Program-made: the position numbers and the translations under genes | In this document: in pieces, positions 12,449 to 24,431 of the stretch | Position numbering within the stretch: position 1 is the first letter of the stretch | How the letters are laid out: every line of letters starts with the position of its first letter | The notes under the pieces: model-generated | Told to the model about the DNA's origin: nothing | Databases searched by the model: none | Seen by the model: the letters and a program-made list of their open reading frames with translations, nothing else | Source: Daphnia pulex | Lineage: Eukaryota; Arthropoda; Branchiopoda; Diplostraca; Daphniidae | Direction of reading: 5' to 3' | NCBI RefSeq assembly: GCF_021134715.1 | Contig: NC_060019.1 | Span: forward strand, 1,178,001-1,242,000 | Length of the DNA: 64,000 nucleotides

Positions 12449-13163
12449 TTAGACGTATCATGCTCCCAAACTCGGGGATTCACATTGACTGAAATTGGAT
12501 TCGGATCAGGACCTGATGAGAGGACCATTTGGGTGTTCCACGGTTCCAGGATGGAATGGACGATGTGAAAATGATTTCAAACACACACGCACTGTATAGA
12601 TACAACGTACGTCTAAACATCGATCACACTATTTAAAAAAGCTACTAAATAACTTTTTGACGCACCGAAATAAAAATTACGCTGTGAAATATTTTTTGCT
12701 AGAAGAAAATCTTCATAAAATACAACGGCATTCAATCCATTCTGAAATTTAAAATGAAACAGATGTACATAAACGAGTACTAAGGAGAACCAGAAGTACA
12801 ATTCATTTGTACTGATGCGAATGCGATAAGTTGTCTAATATCTAATTTTATCTCGTCATCCCATTTGTTCCGATTTCATAGGGCGACAAACATGTAAACA
12901 GAAACACTGACGACTTTGTCAGGATCTTGTCGGGTCACTGGATTCACGAGCTGTTCTCATTTGAAATGCTGAAGGCGTCACTGTCATCTAATTATATCTA
13001 CCACTGTTCCTATTGATCTACATTTATCCTCCCCAATGCTGTTTTGTTTTCCTCCGAATTTCAAGGGCCTCCATGACGACGAATAAGTGGGACATTGCGG
13101 TACTTTCATCTATAAGCAATGATGTGATGCCAACGGCTCCATGACAACAATATTTAAAATTCC

Positions 13164-13170
13164 TATATAA
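13164..13170 (+). promoter_or_regulatory. TATA box of ferritin A
   Basis: TATATAA, about 25-30 bases upstream of the start of the predicted IRE hairpin, which places that hairpin at or next to the mRNA cap. It is conserved at 31691-31697 for ferritin B. Confidence 0.6.
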
Positions 13171-13194
13171 GCGATGCTATTTTCTTCTGGTTCC

Positions 13195-13232
13195 AATCTG
13201 TTTTGCATTGCCAGTGAGTGAACAAACAGATT
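13195..13232 (+). promoter_or_regulatory. iron-responsive element (IRE) in ferritin A 5' UTR
   Basis: A CAGTGA loop (13212-13217) sits exactly five bases downstream of an unpaired C (13206), the canonical IRE spacing. The upper stem has four pairs (C-G, G-T, T-G, T-A) and one A-A mismatch next to the bulge. The lower stem pairs AATCTG(T)TTTG with CAAACAGATT. Known ferritin IREs bind IRP1 and block translation when iron is low; that role is inferred here from family knowledge and cap-proximal position. Confidence 0.75.
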
Positions 13233-13268
13233 AAAAACTTCATTCTGTCACTTGAAAAATTTGAAAAA

Positions 13269-13937
13269 ATGGCCAGTAAATGTCGTCAAAACTATCACGG
13301 AGAGACCGAAGCTCTCGTCAACAAACAGATCAACATCGAGCAGAGTCTTTACTATCAATACTTGGCCCTGGTGAGTTTAAAACAACTTCCTATTAAAGCG
13401 AATTGTAAATGATTACCTTTTACAACGTTTGAATTTAGAGCGCCTTTTACGATCGCGATGACGTAGCCATGATCGGCTACTCTAAATACTTTCAAGAGTC
13501 AGCTGAAGAAGAAAGTGGCCATGTTCGGAAGCTCATCAAGTACCAGAATCGTCGAGGAGGACGAGTAGTTTTCACTGGGGTGGCTTCTCCCGCCGAGCAG
13601 GAATGGGCCTCCCCTTTGGCTGCCATCGAGTTTGCACTCAATCTGGAAAAGAAAGTCAATCAGGTATAAATGTGTGTAAATTTTAAACATTCATGCGTCT
13701 TATTAAACTAAAATTATCGGCGGTTGTGAACTGATTTTCGTATTAAAGTCGCTGCTGGATTTGCACGCCATGGGTAGCAAGCACAGCGATCCTCATCTGT
13801 GCGACTTTCTGGATGACCACTTTCTCAAGGATCAGGTGGAGACTATCAACAAGCTGGCCAAGCATCAGACCAATTTGATCCGACTGGGTGGGGGTGGCGT
13901 TGGCTTGTTCATCTTCGACAAGGAACTGCGCTCTTAA
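13269..13937 (+). CDS. ferritin A, cytosolic heavy-chain type (171 aa)
   Basis: Three exons, 13269-13370, 13439-13663 and 13749-13937, all splitting between codons, give [10 protein letters not shown]... to FDKELRS. Ferritin forms a 24-subunit cage that oxidises Fe(II) and stores Fe(III). The ferroxidase ligands of heavy chains are all present at matching positions: Glu27 (NIEQ), Tyr34 (YQYL), Glu62 and His65 (EESGH), Glu107 (NLEKKVNQ) and Gln141 (KDQVE). The three-fold channel has Asp131, with Asp at position 134 in place of Glu. Position 64 is Gly, where human H chain has Glu. There is no signal peptide, so it should be cytosolic, unlike secreted insect ferritins. The IRE and TATA box lie just upstream. 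AATAAA at 14029-14034 serves as the poly-A signal, beyond the duplication breakpoint. Confidence 0.95.
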
Positions 13938-13980
13938 TTCGAATACTAATAGGAACTTATACGGACTAATGACTGGGAAA

Positions 13981-15830
13981 ACCGAAGGGGGAGATCAAAA
14001 TATTTAGGTTGTTTTGTTTTAACATGAAAATAAACAAGAGCAAAATACCCATCAAAGGCGAGACGTTCTTATCTTCCTCCTTTTGCTGTAAACAAGAATA
14101 ATCCGCAAAGAGGAGGGGTTAAAAAGATTATCCATTTCTGTCCAACTGTTCGAATAAAGATGATGCTCGGATTATTGGTGAGCGGAGAAATCTTTCATGG
14201 GATGATCCAACACTCCATCGATGGTTATCGAGTAATCAAACGTCTAGAAATCGAGAGAGAAAATTTTATGAAACTGAATAAATAATGGCAACATTTTCAT
14301 TTTTTACTGGCAGGAAACGGGAGGAAATGGGAGCCCTACTTAACAGTCATGGGTATAAGGACAAATGTTGGAGTGCACCAATTCGTTCGGCAAACGGCAG
14401 CTTTTTGGAAAAACAATGAACAACATCTATACTTCCACGGATGACGATACTGTACTTTAATACCTGGATATACTACACTTTGCCTATTGAAATAAAAACT
14501 GTCTGGATTATTTACCAATACAGCGGCAAGTTGCCCTTCCCCAAATACGGAAATACCTATAAACACACAAGTCAGACTTTCGTGCTATTTCTTTCTTTCC
14601 TTGCTCTTACATCAATTGAATTATTTAGTGATGTTACAGCTACTCGGATAGGAATACAGTGCCTTACAGGTCAATACAGCAAAAAATGAGAGCTGTAAAG
14701 TTATTTTTTACCTAGAGCATTTAAAGTTTAAAGTCACTTTTTCTAAAATATGAAAACTACAAATGGAAACAACCATTGGCCATAACCATTGAACTGGTAT
14801 CGCTGTCAGTTTCCAGCAACTTGGAAGGAAAAAAATGATAAATTAATAACTTTTGACAGTTGAGTTTCATGACTAAGCTGGATACTAAGGGAGGACATTA
14901 GAACAAATAAGCTCAGCCAAATTGGTGAGATATCTTTGAGCAAATTTGCCAAGTGGAATTCCAAGTAAAAATAAAAATCATAGACGGGTACATAAGTTCT
15001 ATTCACTAATAAAGTGGAGTGAAAAGAATGTGGATTCTTGGTATTCTTGGTTACTTGACAACCTAATATTTCTAACCTATTGACCAGCCTATTGACAGAC
15101 ACAAAAAGATTACAAGAGCAATCTTGAACCAACTCATGGGTCTCTAGACTACGATATGCACTACCAGATAAATATGTAGATCAATTTTACAATTTCCTAT
15201 GGTACTAAACAAAAAGAATGAGGACTAAAACAGGAAATATATTTTTAAATACCTTGTTTATCATTTATCTCACTGCAATTAGATTTGATTAAGAAAGTAT
15301 CAGGCAGCCAAAGGAAAACGTGTTTACCATTATGCCATTATCGCGCCTCACGTCTGCTGGCTCTGTTGTCGAAATTTTGTTCTCTTAGAAATTAGAATGA
15401 CTCAAATAAAAAGTTATGCAGCCCCTGTTATTTAAATTTATTTATAAATTACTACACTAATTATAAACAATTTCAAATAATCGCATTAATTCTTTTTTTG
15501 TATGTAACATGGGTAAGAGACACGGCAACCTCTGATAAGTAAACGCCAAAATTTCAAATGTCTTTTCGCAGTTGTATAATGCAGCAATACGTTAACGGGG
15601 TTTTCTTATAATTTATATATCCTTTGGCATCCTGCTTGTTTTTATGCGAGAACCACGAAATCAACGTCACATTTAACATCTTTTTGTGTAATGTGCCGAC
15701 GATGACAAATTTCAGGAGAGATTTTCACCTCTCCTTATTATTATTATAGCAACCATTAATTGGTTGCTCTTCCTGCCCTGGAAAAACTGAACCTGAATAG
15801 AATCTAGAAGTCTGAAAGCCTAGCGGAGAA
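13981..15830 (+). repeat. direct duplication, copy 1 (ferritin A 3' flank)
   Basis: This matches 21736-23562 in the same orientation, with moderate divergence and several indels. Copy 1 carries an extra stretch of about 235 bases (14341-14575) that copy 2 lacks. The left end abuts the right end of the ferritin block duplication within a few bases. Near 15751-15830 (minus) it holds a decayed version, with an in-frame stop, of the last exon seen intact at 23480-23562. Confidence 0.8.
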
Positions 15831-16767
15831 ATTTAGAAATCTAAAAGTTGTAAAAAGAATTATATTTATTATTGAAAAATTCAAATATTGCAAGCTTATA
15901 ATTTAATTGCTGAAATGGTTGTTCTAACAATTGTACGATGTAAGTAGATTAATCAAATAAAAAGCAAAAAAGTTTAGCTATAATATGCGCCATGTCACGT
16001 GATCTTTGTTTTAATTAATGAAATGCCTATCGTTCTCGCTAAACAGGAGGTTTCTATTCTCTTTCATCAGCGGTGTCCATCTTGATTTCAGATTCGTGTG
16101 TCGTATCCAGGTTGTTTGATATACGTAGGCCTAAGTGATAGATCATCTCTTTCGAATTTTCGCGCTCTTCTTGGGATATTTGTGAAATGATGAGGAATAA
16201 TCGGCAGCATATAAAATGAATTTTTTATTATTTATCAGATGACTAGAAATTAGCATTTGCATCATTGTAAAAGTTAACTGACCGTACAACCATTTAATAG
16301 TGGGTTCGAAAATGTTATTTTTCTTAGTTATATATTAGTTCGATTATTATTTTCCAGAATACTGTTGTGTTCAAAATCTGTTGATTATGGCAGTATAAGC
16401 TATTACAAAGATTACCTGTTATTTAGTTAGTAAAAGTTTAGCTCCGGTTGACAACAGCAGATATTTTTCAGCCAAACTGTGTGGGCTTAGTGATTTTTTA
16501 AAGGAAATGTTAGTCCATTAAGCATTAACACAGAATTTTAGGTTGTTAAACCCATTCTAAAAATAAATAAGCAAACAAAAAGTATTAATTCCCCGTTCAT
16601 TGCGTTGCATGACCATGAAACCAAACCGTGAAAGTTTTTATTACGTGCGACACTTTGAACTGCCCACGGAAAAACCGTTTGTAATCTTTTCCTCCACCCA
16701 CATCTTTCGGCCCTTTCCTGCGCTGAACACTTTTCTTAAAGGGGGATTGAAAAGTTCTGACATTTTT
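15831..16767. other. gene-free region
   Basis: AT-rich spacer between the duplicated segment and the 3' end of the kinase gene. No supported element. Confidence 0.4.
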
Positions 16768-17779
16768 TTAAGGAGACGGGGGGATACATGGTTCTTGCCA
16801 TCCTTCAATGTTGGAGATTCTTTCCACGACTTGGGATGATGAAATCCTCTCTGCAGGATCGGTGTTCCACATGTCCATGATGATATCGTGCATGGGATGC
16901 CCCTCTATTTCTGCAATGAATGCAAAACATAAAATTCAATTTGTCATTAAAATCTGATTCGTAAAAGGGAACATACCATTCATATTGACTGGCCTGGCGT
17001 TGAGAATGTTTTTTGGAATTTCATTTCTTTTACCGTAAGGATGTCTTCCGCCTAATAGATAATAGGCAAAGACTAGCCCTTCGGAAAAGACATCGCTCTT
17101 GACGGTTCCTCTTTGACGAATGGGATTTGCCACGTTTTCTCCTTCTACCGATTGTGATGAAGTTGTTTCCGATTGCATCCTACATATTTCAAGGGCATAC
17201 CAATCTTCTGATCCCTTAAATTCAGAACTAATAGAATGAGTTCCTCTTTCGCTGACTGGTTTACTAAGTCCAAAATCAGCCCATTTCATTAAAACTTTTT
17301 CTCTAATGGAATCCACCCAGATGAGGACGTTTTCCGGTTTGACATCTCGATGGATCAATCTCTGTTCATGAATGTGTTCCATTCCTTTGGCCAACTGAAG
17401 ACAAACATCTTTTTTTGTCGCGGGCATAGGCCCACGATATTTGTTCGGGTCCGTCTCTTGCAAAAATAGGTGATCCAGCGATGCCACGCAAAATTCCAGC
17501 ACATAATATCTAATGAAAAAAAATTAAAATTTGACCTCCTTATTCATTATTGTTTAAAAAAAAATTTACTTGAAATTTTGGTCGCTTTGAACGTCAAGAA
17601 GTGTTATGACATTATGATGGTCACACTGTTGCAGTGCGGTCTCTTCTCTTTCGTTGGTGCGTTCTATTTCAATTCGCTTGACGGCAACCCTCGTCTCCTC
17701 CCAGGTTCCTTCGAAAACGTACCCGTATCTCCCTTCTCCTAGAATTCTGTTCCTGTTGATTACTAACGTCGGCGAAACA
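16768..17779 (-). CDS. IRE1-like protein kinase domain without RNase domain (5' end unresolved)
   Basis: Three exons are read on the minus strand: 17570-17779, 16977-17509 and 16768-16910. They join in frame for about 295 residues. The order of kinase motifs is complete: glycine loop GEGRYGYV, lysine in VAVKRI, helix C Glu in EREETALQQ, catalytic loop HRDVKPEN and Mg-binding ADFG. In the APE position it reads YALE, and the F-helix Asp is in VKSDVFSEG. LEFCVASLDHL and KGSEDWYALE correspond to the IRE1 kinase pattern. The protein ends soon after the C-lobe (DPAERISSSQVVERI), so the KEN endoribonuclease domain of true IRE1 is absent. Upstream of 17779 the frame needs another exon that I could not fix; a candidate lies near 17870-17930. 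Whether an N-terminal domain exists is unknown. Confidence 0.78.
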
Positions 17780-20760
17780 CTTTCACGTGAAACAAAAAAA
17801 TAATAAAAAATTAAACTTTATAGAAATCGAGTAAATGTATTTGACTTTGATTTGTTTCACCGTTGTTCTCCAGTTGCTTCGGGCTGCTGACCGGCAATCG
17901 ATGATATGTTCCGGATTAGACGGCAAAACAAATTTAACAATTGGTTCCTACACGTTAAACTTACTTTTACATTTCTGAAATAGTTTTGTGTACGCAAAGA
18001 ATTATAAGCCTTTTTACTTGAGACGTCGCAGGTTTAAATAAATGAATGTAAACATCTTTCTTGATAAACGCCGACCGATGAAACCGTTGGATTTGTTGAA
18101 TCCTGAGGGACCCAGAGATAGTGGGCGGTAATTAACCGAAGCTTCGGCTTGCCTTTGTAGTGTTAGTTCCTGTAGGATATGTTAATTGAATTGCATTTAG
18201 TGTGTCTATTTTGAAATTGCTCTATTGTTTCAATGAAAGTTAACTGAAGTGAATGCATACGCTGAATGCGACTTGTAAGGCCTAAGCTGTTTTAAATTAA
18301 AAATACTACAACTCATTGTTTTACTACCTTAACAATTAAAGTATTCACTGAACTGGTCGTTTGTTTTGACGAGTTGCTTTGCTCACATCAAAAATTGAAA
18401 AACAAACACGGAAAAAGTTCCACTTCACTTTTTCGATGTGTAAACCGAATGAGAGCCGCTAACAATCCTTATCTAGGCCATTCTTCAGTCGATTATGGAA
18501 CTTCACTTAACTTTTAATCGGTCGACATCTATACTCGCCTCCGCGAACGCGGAGAGCAAAGCTTACCTTGGGAGACTGATGAGTTACTAAAAGAATCCTT
18601 CCTTCCCATTGGGAAATAGTGGGGGTGAATCTCGAATCCAGGAGCATGCGCGTGAGTCTCTTCATTCACATGAGAGAACATTTTGCGTCGACTTGGATAA
18701 AAACGTAGTACGTGGCTCGAATTGTGGTTACTGCACTGTGGGTTAAGAAAGAATAGGGATTAATTTTTAAGTTTATATGGAGAATAGTAGCGAAAATTTG
18801 TCGTATACCAAATAGATCCTTATGAATTATCTTTCAGCAGCTCCAGCAAACTTGTAGTAACTGTAGTCAAATGTAGCCGTTTTGGAAGGCCCTATAAAAA
18901 GTAGCTTTTTGAAATAGATGAGTATTTTATTCTTCATCCGATACTGTTTGTTGGACATTGCTGCTTGGCTTGGTAATGATTCGAGAATTGCGATTCTTTC
19001 TCGAATGCCCCTGTTAGTTCCTGGACTTTTGTCTACAGAAAGGCAATAGTTCGATACTAGATGGGACAACAGAAGCAGAGTGTGTAGTGAAGTTCGGTGA
19101 AATTGTAAGCACGCCATAGTGTAAAGACCGACAGAACTTGGACTTGCTATGTCATAGGTATAAAAATAGCTTTCTCGCGTTACCAGGGCATGATTGCGTG
19201 TCCAGATCGGTCTACTAACAGATGTTTTCATTACATTTTCTAAGGTAGGTTTCCTTTGATTTTAATTATAGTTGAAAATTTGTTAACTAACTTTCAAAGG
19301 TTGGCTGAGTTGCGTTTGGTACTCAATGAAAGTTAGAGAATTAAAGATTAATTTAAGGCACATCATTTCAGCCACCAGAATAGATAACCGTACCGTATTT
19401 TCTCTACTTATTAATTATTATCCTTTCCAAATATCGAAATATTCGCCGTCTGCCTGTAGATCCCTATTCAGTTATATGGAATAGTCTTAGCGTGGCGACA
19501 CAACATTTTAGTCATGATTGAGAGTGGGTTGGAAGGAATGTTCCTCTTTCAATTAGTGCGAAGACTTTTTCCTTCTGTTACGCTATTACTTTGAACCATC
19601 TCACGTAACACCTACAAAATATTTCAGGTCTCAGACGCTATGGGTTAACCCAGACGTCAGACGTTTGGCTATTTGCTCAACAGTTGCCGACATTTGTCAT
19701 GGTTTAAACGACTAGCTTTTTATTGCTTTGACTATACTCCCGAAAATAGACTGAACTTTTGTTTGTGTTGAGTGCGATATGTTTACAGGGCCGTTGCCAG
19801 TTCAACTGAGTTCGGTCAAATTCCTTTGCCTGGCGTGGCGCTGAGCCAAAACCACTTTGCCAGACATTGTGTATTTTTGTTTAGTCCTAGTTTTCGAGCC
19901 TGAAATTCTTTTTTTCTAACATTCCTGCCGAATGACTCGAAATTGCATTTAATATACTCATCCTCCGAGATAGAAAGCTGATTTTTCTGCGAACAACTAA
20001 AAATAACATTAAGTGAAATTGCTTTTCTACTCGCCCTTTGGTATTCAAATCTTTTAGATGACACGATAAAAACCAGCATTTTGTTCTATAATTAACTTTG
20101 TAATACATATTTGTCTAAACTTTACTCGGCTGAGCATTAACACATCATGAAACGCTTGATCCGCAATCACATCGCAACTAGCCGGAAAATGTTACCTACA
20201 TTTCTCTTTCGATTGAGCATTCTTCTTTCCGCTTATAACTAAAATTTTTTTAACCTCTTTTTAATGCGATTTTATTTTCAATTCTGAATTTCTGACAGCT
20301 CTGCCTGTCGCACAGTGAAACTGCACAATAAGCTGAAACAAGAACAAGGAACCACGACGGAAAGGGACGATTCTTCTTTCCAATTCTCTTTCCTCAATAA
20401 AAAAAATCGCAAAATAACCGTTGCGATCCTGATGCTTGTAGTAATTGAACTAACTGTAAAGAAAAGGGGAGTGCAACTAGTTTTCAGTGTTGAATTTTCC
20501 TAACAATTTTTTTTTCCTGATATCGATAATAATTAAAGGTTTCGTTAACGCATCCTTTCGATAAAATTTTAAATGAGCGCTGGGGGTGACGGTGACGACA
20601 AAAGTGTTTTGTTCTCATTGCCATTCAACTATATTGCAACTCGGATGTTACATCGAATAACCCTTTATGTAGTTTTTACTTCATTCAAGTTTGCAAACGT
20701 TAAACTTACTATTAAAGAGTTAAATAACCTCACTTACTTGACCTGTATTTTTAGTTGAGC
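17780..20760. other. region without a supported gene
   Basis: It should contain the 5' end of the kinase gene. CTCCGCGAACGCGGAG, a 16-base near-perfect palindrome in a locally GC-rich patch, sits at about 18539-18554 and could mark a promoter. An open frame of 134 residues is noted separately. Confidence 0.35.
18827..19231 (-). CDS. hypothetical frame (134 aa), low support
   Basis: The longest frame in this spacer, starting MKTSVSRPIWTRNHAL. It has no recognisable domain, no convincing signal peptide and no duplicate in the window to test conservation. It lies about 1 kb upstream of the kinase gene on the same strand, so it may be an unlinked exon of that gene, or a chance frame. Confidence 0.2.
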   Translation of the reverse strand: MKTSVSRPIWTRNHALVTRESYFYTYDIASPSSVGLYTMACLQFHRTSLHTLLLLSHLVSNYCLSVDKSPGTNRGIRERIAILESLPSQAAMSNKQYRMKNKILIYFKKLLFIGPSKTATFDYSYYKFAGAAER

Positions 20761-20941
20761 GTCCCATAAGGTAACATCTGCAACGGACTGGATAGTGGGA
20801 CGATTTGAATTACTAGCTTTTGCACTCACATGGCCAGAATAGCAGGGGCCAGAGATTTCCTTAAAACACTTTGAAAGAATGTCATATTTTTTTAATGTAC
20901 CTGATATTTTATTTTGGGAATTTTCTGTTTGTGATGCTTAC

Positions 20942-21105
20942 GTTTTACCGCATTGGGACCCAATTTCGCCATCCACCTCGTGTTGTATGAATGCTCCCGC
21001 ACCAAAATAGAGAACCGGTGACGACAGTTTCATTTCATAAGTAAACGAATGAACTGCTGGATAGTACGGTTGTCTGTCTCTGCTACCTAGTAGCAAATTG
21101 GGTAA
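20942..21105 (-). CDS. isolated coding-like exon of an unknown gene
   Basis: On the minus strand a segment bounded by TTTTAG and GTAAGC encodes about 54 residues in one frame, starting LPNLLLGSRDRQPYYP and containing SPVLYFGAGAFIQHEVDGEI. Composition and splice signals look like a real exon, but I do not recognise the family. Flanking coding-like stretches lie at about 21225-21375 (SSSLIPVYYSSSQRST) and 20755-20865 (contains IQSVADVTLWDAQ). The phases do not join cleanly, so this may be a decaying gene. Confidence 0.35.
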
Positions 21106-21735
21106 CTAAAATGAAAGAAGCTTTTGTTTAAATTACAGGATCATTTAAAATTGTAAGCTACCTGCGTTAGCAAGGGCTGTTTGTGAATTTCTTTTTTATA
21201 AAAAAAAATTAATAGAATATTTGCCTACATATCTCCTACTGCAACTAGATGACTCTGTTTCGTTGAGAATAAATTCAAAAAATCATCGTAAGACGTGGGG
21301 ACACTCTTGTGCGCCGTAGTGGTCGAGCGTTGGCTACTGCTGTAATAGACCGGTATGAGAGATGACGAACCCTGAACGAAAAAACCTTTTAAATAAATTT
21401 TTGCGACATTAAAATACCCTTTCAACTAACTCGCCGGAGGAGATGCGCTGAGAGGTTCAATGATGATAACGACGCTAAAGGCTGGCGAGAGAAGAGTTAG
21501 CCACCTTGTCCCATCAATTTCTCGAGCTTTCATTCTGGAATTTCTCCTCTGGCTTCATCTAGAAAATAAAAAATAGGCAAGCAAAATTGTTACAAAGGCA
21601 CTGCGAGAGCCAAGAATAAAACCCCGGCCGTGTATAAGAATAAATAGGGGAACGAAACAAAAGTAACAAATTTAAATCTAAATTATAGCAAACATGTCGA
21701 TGCGGTTTAGTGGCCCATTACTGTGACGGATTCCG

Positions 21736-23562
21736 AAGCGGAAGATCAAAATAACTACGGTAGGTTGTTTTGTTCTAGCATGAAAAATTAAAGAGTGCAA
21801 AATATACCCATCAAAGGGGAGAACGTTCTTATCTTCCTCCTTTTGCTGTAAGCAAGGATAATCCGCAAAGAGGAAGGGATAAAAAGATTATAAATTTCTG
21901 TCCAACTGTTCGAATAAAGATGATGCTCGGATTATTGGTACTCTGGTGAGCGGAGACGTCTTTCATGGGATGATCCAACGCTCCATCGATGGTTATCGAG
22001 TAATCAAACGTCTAGAAATTGAAAGAGAAATATTTATGAAACTGAATAAATAATGGCAACATTTCATTTTTTCGTTCCTCCTATATACATATCAATATTC
22101 TCTATATCCTATTTTCACTGGTAACAAACGGGAGGAAATGGGAGCCCTAATTATCGTGTTGTTTGACTTATTTCTTTCCTATATTGCTATTGCATTAAAC
22201 AATTTAAACATCTTAATTTAAAACATTATTTTGTGATGTTACCGCTACTCTGTATTTGGATTCACCACCTGACAGGAGGCTAGTTTCTAAGTATGGACTA
22301 AGTTTTCTTCAAATATGCAAACCAGAAACGGAAACAGCCATTGGCCATGAACTGGTATATCACTGTCAATTTCCACTTTCCACCAAATTGGAAAGAAGAA
22401 ATTAAAAAGTAATAACTAATAAGTTTGCACAGTTGAGTTTTGATGACTGAACTGGATACCCGAGGAGGACATAATATTTAGTACAAATAAGCTGAGTGAA
22501 ATTGACAATGAGATCCCTGAGTGAATCCACAAAGTGAAATCGAAAGTAATATGAAAGATCATAGACAAATACACAAGTTCTATACACTAAGTAGTGTGGT
22601 TGAACAGAATGTGGATTCTTGGTATTCTTGCCTACTTAATTATCTAACCTGTTGAGAGACTTAAAACGATTGTGAGAGGTGAGAGCAATCTTGAAACAAA
22701 GCATGGGTCTCTAGACTAGGATATGCACTACAGATCAATTTGTAGATCAATTTTATACAATTTCATATCATATTAAACAAAAAGAATGAGGACTCAAACA
22801 GGAAATATATTTTTAAATACCTTGTTACCGTGTTTATCATTTATCTCACTCAAATTTGATTACGAAAATTTCAAGCAGCCAAAGGATGATGTGTTTACCA
22901 TTATCGCGCCTCACGTCTGCAGTCTGCTGGCTATGTTGTCGAAATTTTGTTCTCTTAGAATGACTCTCAAAAAGAAAGTTATGCAGCCCCTTTTATTTAA
23001 ATTTATTTAAAAAAAAATTACTACACTAATTATAAACAATTTCAAATTGATTCTTTTTTGGTGTGTAACGTATGTAAGAGACACGGCAACGCCTCGGTTA
23101 AGTAAACACAAAACTTTCAAATGTCTTTTCGCCGTTTTAGTAATATGTTAACGGGGTTCCACGTAATTTAGAGCTGCATCCTTTGACAACCTGGTAATCT
23201 TGTTTTCATGCCAAGAACCTAAAAATCAACGTCACATTCATCAGTTACCATCATTTCGTCTAATGTTCCGATTACAACAAGTTGATTCCATTCTCCAATA
23301 AACAAAACATCCAGTTTAGCATGTAGGCACCTTTGCAGATTAAATTAATCTTTAAGGCGTTAGGAATTTCGTCGAATAATTGAAGTTGGGATGCTGATGG
23401 ATTTCCTTTTGACAAGGAAAAGTTACCAAATCAGATTGGAGAGGTGATAACGTAGAGGGCTCAGACGTGGAATAGTTAATTAGTATTGCTCTTCCTGCGC
23501 TGGAACAACCGGGCCTGGATAGAACCCTGATGTCTGAAGGCCTTGATGAGAGTTGTAGGAAT
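21736..23562 (+). repeat. direct duplication, copy 2
   Basis: Matches 13981-15830. Here it is not preceded by a ferritin gene; the match begins at CCGAAGCGGAAGATCAAAAT. See copy 1 for boundaries and the indel. Confidence 0.8.
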
Positions 23563-23735
23563 CTAGAAATTGAAGAAAAATAATGGCATTTATTAATTGA
23601 AAATGGAAAACTTCAAAAGGGAGACTTAACCACAAGAATTACGAGAATAGAATCCGAGAATGGCAAATTGGATTACAGAGAGAAGTTGATGAATAATAGT
23701 GCAATTGATTATGGCGTCACGGAAGAATGCAAGGT
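23480..23735 (-). CDS. C-terminal two-exon fragment of an unknown membrane protein
   Basis: Exon 23631-23735 (contains INCTIIHQLLSVIQFAILGF, a likely membrane helix) ends at a GTTAAG donor. It joins in phase (G+AT) to exon 23480-23562 (SYNSHQGLQTSGFYPGP, ending EEQY and TAA). The tail with Tyr, Pro and Gly resembles cytoplasmic tails of small four-helix proteins, but I do not recognise it. No upstream exons were found before the inverted-repeat arm, so it may be a truncated copy. The counterpart of the last exon in the other duplicate (near 15751-15830) has a stop and is decayed. Confidence 0.35.
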
Positions 23736-24431
23736 CTTTAACGCGCAAGAATGAAGATTGAAGAGAATGAATAAGTAGTGTCCCCTATATCTTATTATAT
23801 TAGTGCAATTAGACAGATTGAAAACAAAGCAAAAGCTATCTCACTTCTAGCTCACATCTTTGCTACAAATAATTTCAATAATAATCTCAAACATGGAAAA
23901 AATTGTTTTACAGCCTTCGTCTTATTAAGACAATGTTACGTGATGTTTCAAAAAAATTTTAACGAGAACATAATAGATGAAATTATCGCAATCAAAAATA
24001 TGTATTCAATTTAATAAATCAACACAGCAATGAAACGGCTGAATTAACTGATTTCGAAAGGTGGGGATTTCCGCCAACTGACTAATAGAACGGAAATAAT
24101 ACAGTGCATAACTTGAAATGAACTACGGAACAACATCTTTGGAATAATGAACATGGCAATGAAAAAAAAATTCGCAAAGATCGTGAGTCCAAAGCAGGTC
24201 ACTAACACAAATCTTTGGCAGATCATTGTTCTTTTCTTATTAAGCATCATTGCAGTTTGTTCTTGTACTTAGTATCAATGATAACGCATTTCTTCTTATT
24301 TTAACTAGAACAAATGGCCGCAGTTAGCTTCGAAAAGTTTGCAGCCAAACACATTTCGTTCCTTAATACTTAACACTCACCAACGGAATGCTTCGATAAG
24401 AAAATAACACGTCTGCATGGGATAAATGATC

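Larger units (their letters stand above)
10941..13977 (+). repeat. direct segmental duplication, copy 1 (ferritin A block)
   Basis: This matches 29497-32513 in the same orientation, from the word CGGGACCCACTGGATAG to the word GACTAATGACTGGGAA about 40 bases after the ferritin stop. It includes a small minus-strand frame, the membrane protein gene, the intergenic spacer and the complete ferritin gene with introns. The match stops abruptly at both ends. Confidence 0.9.
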
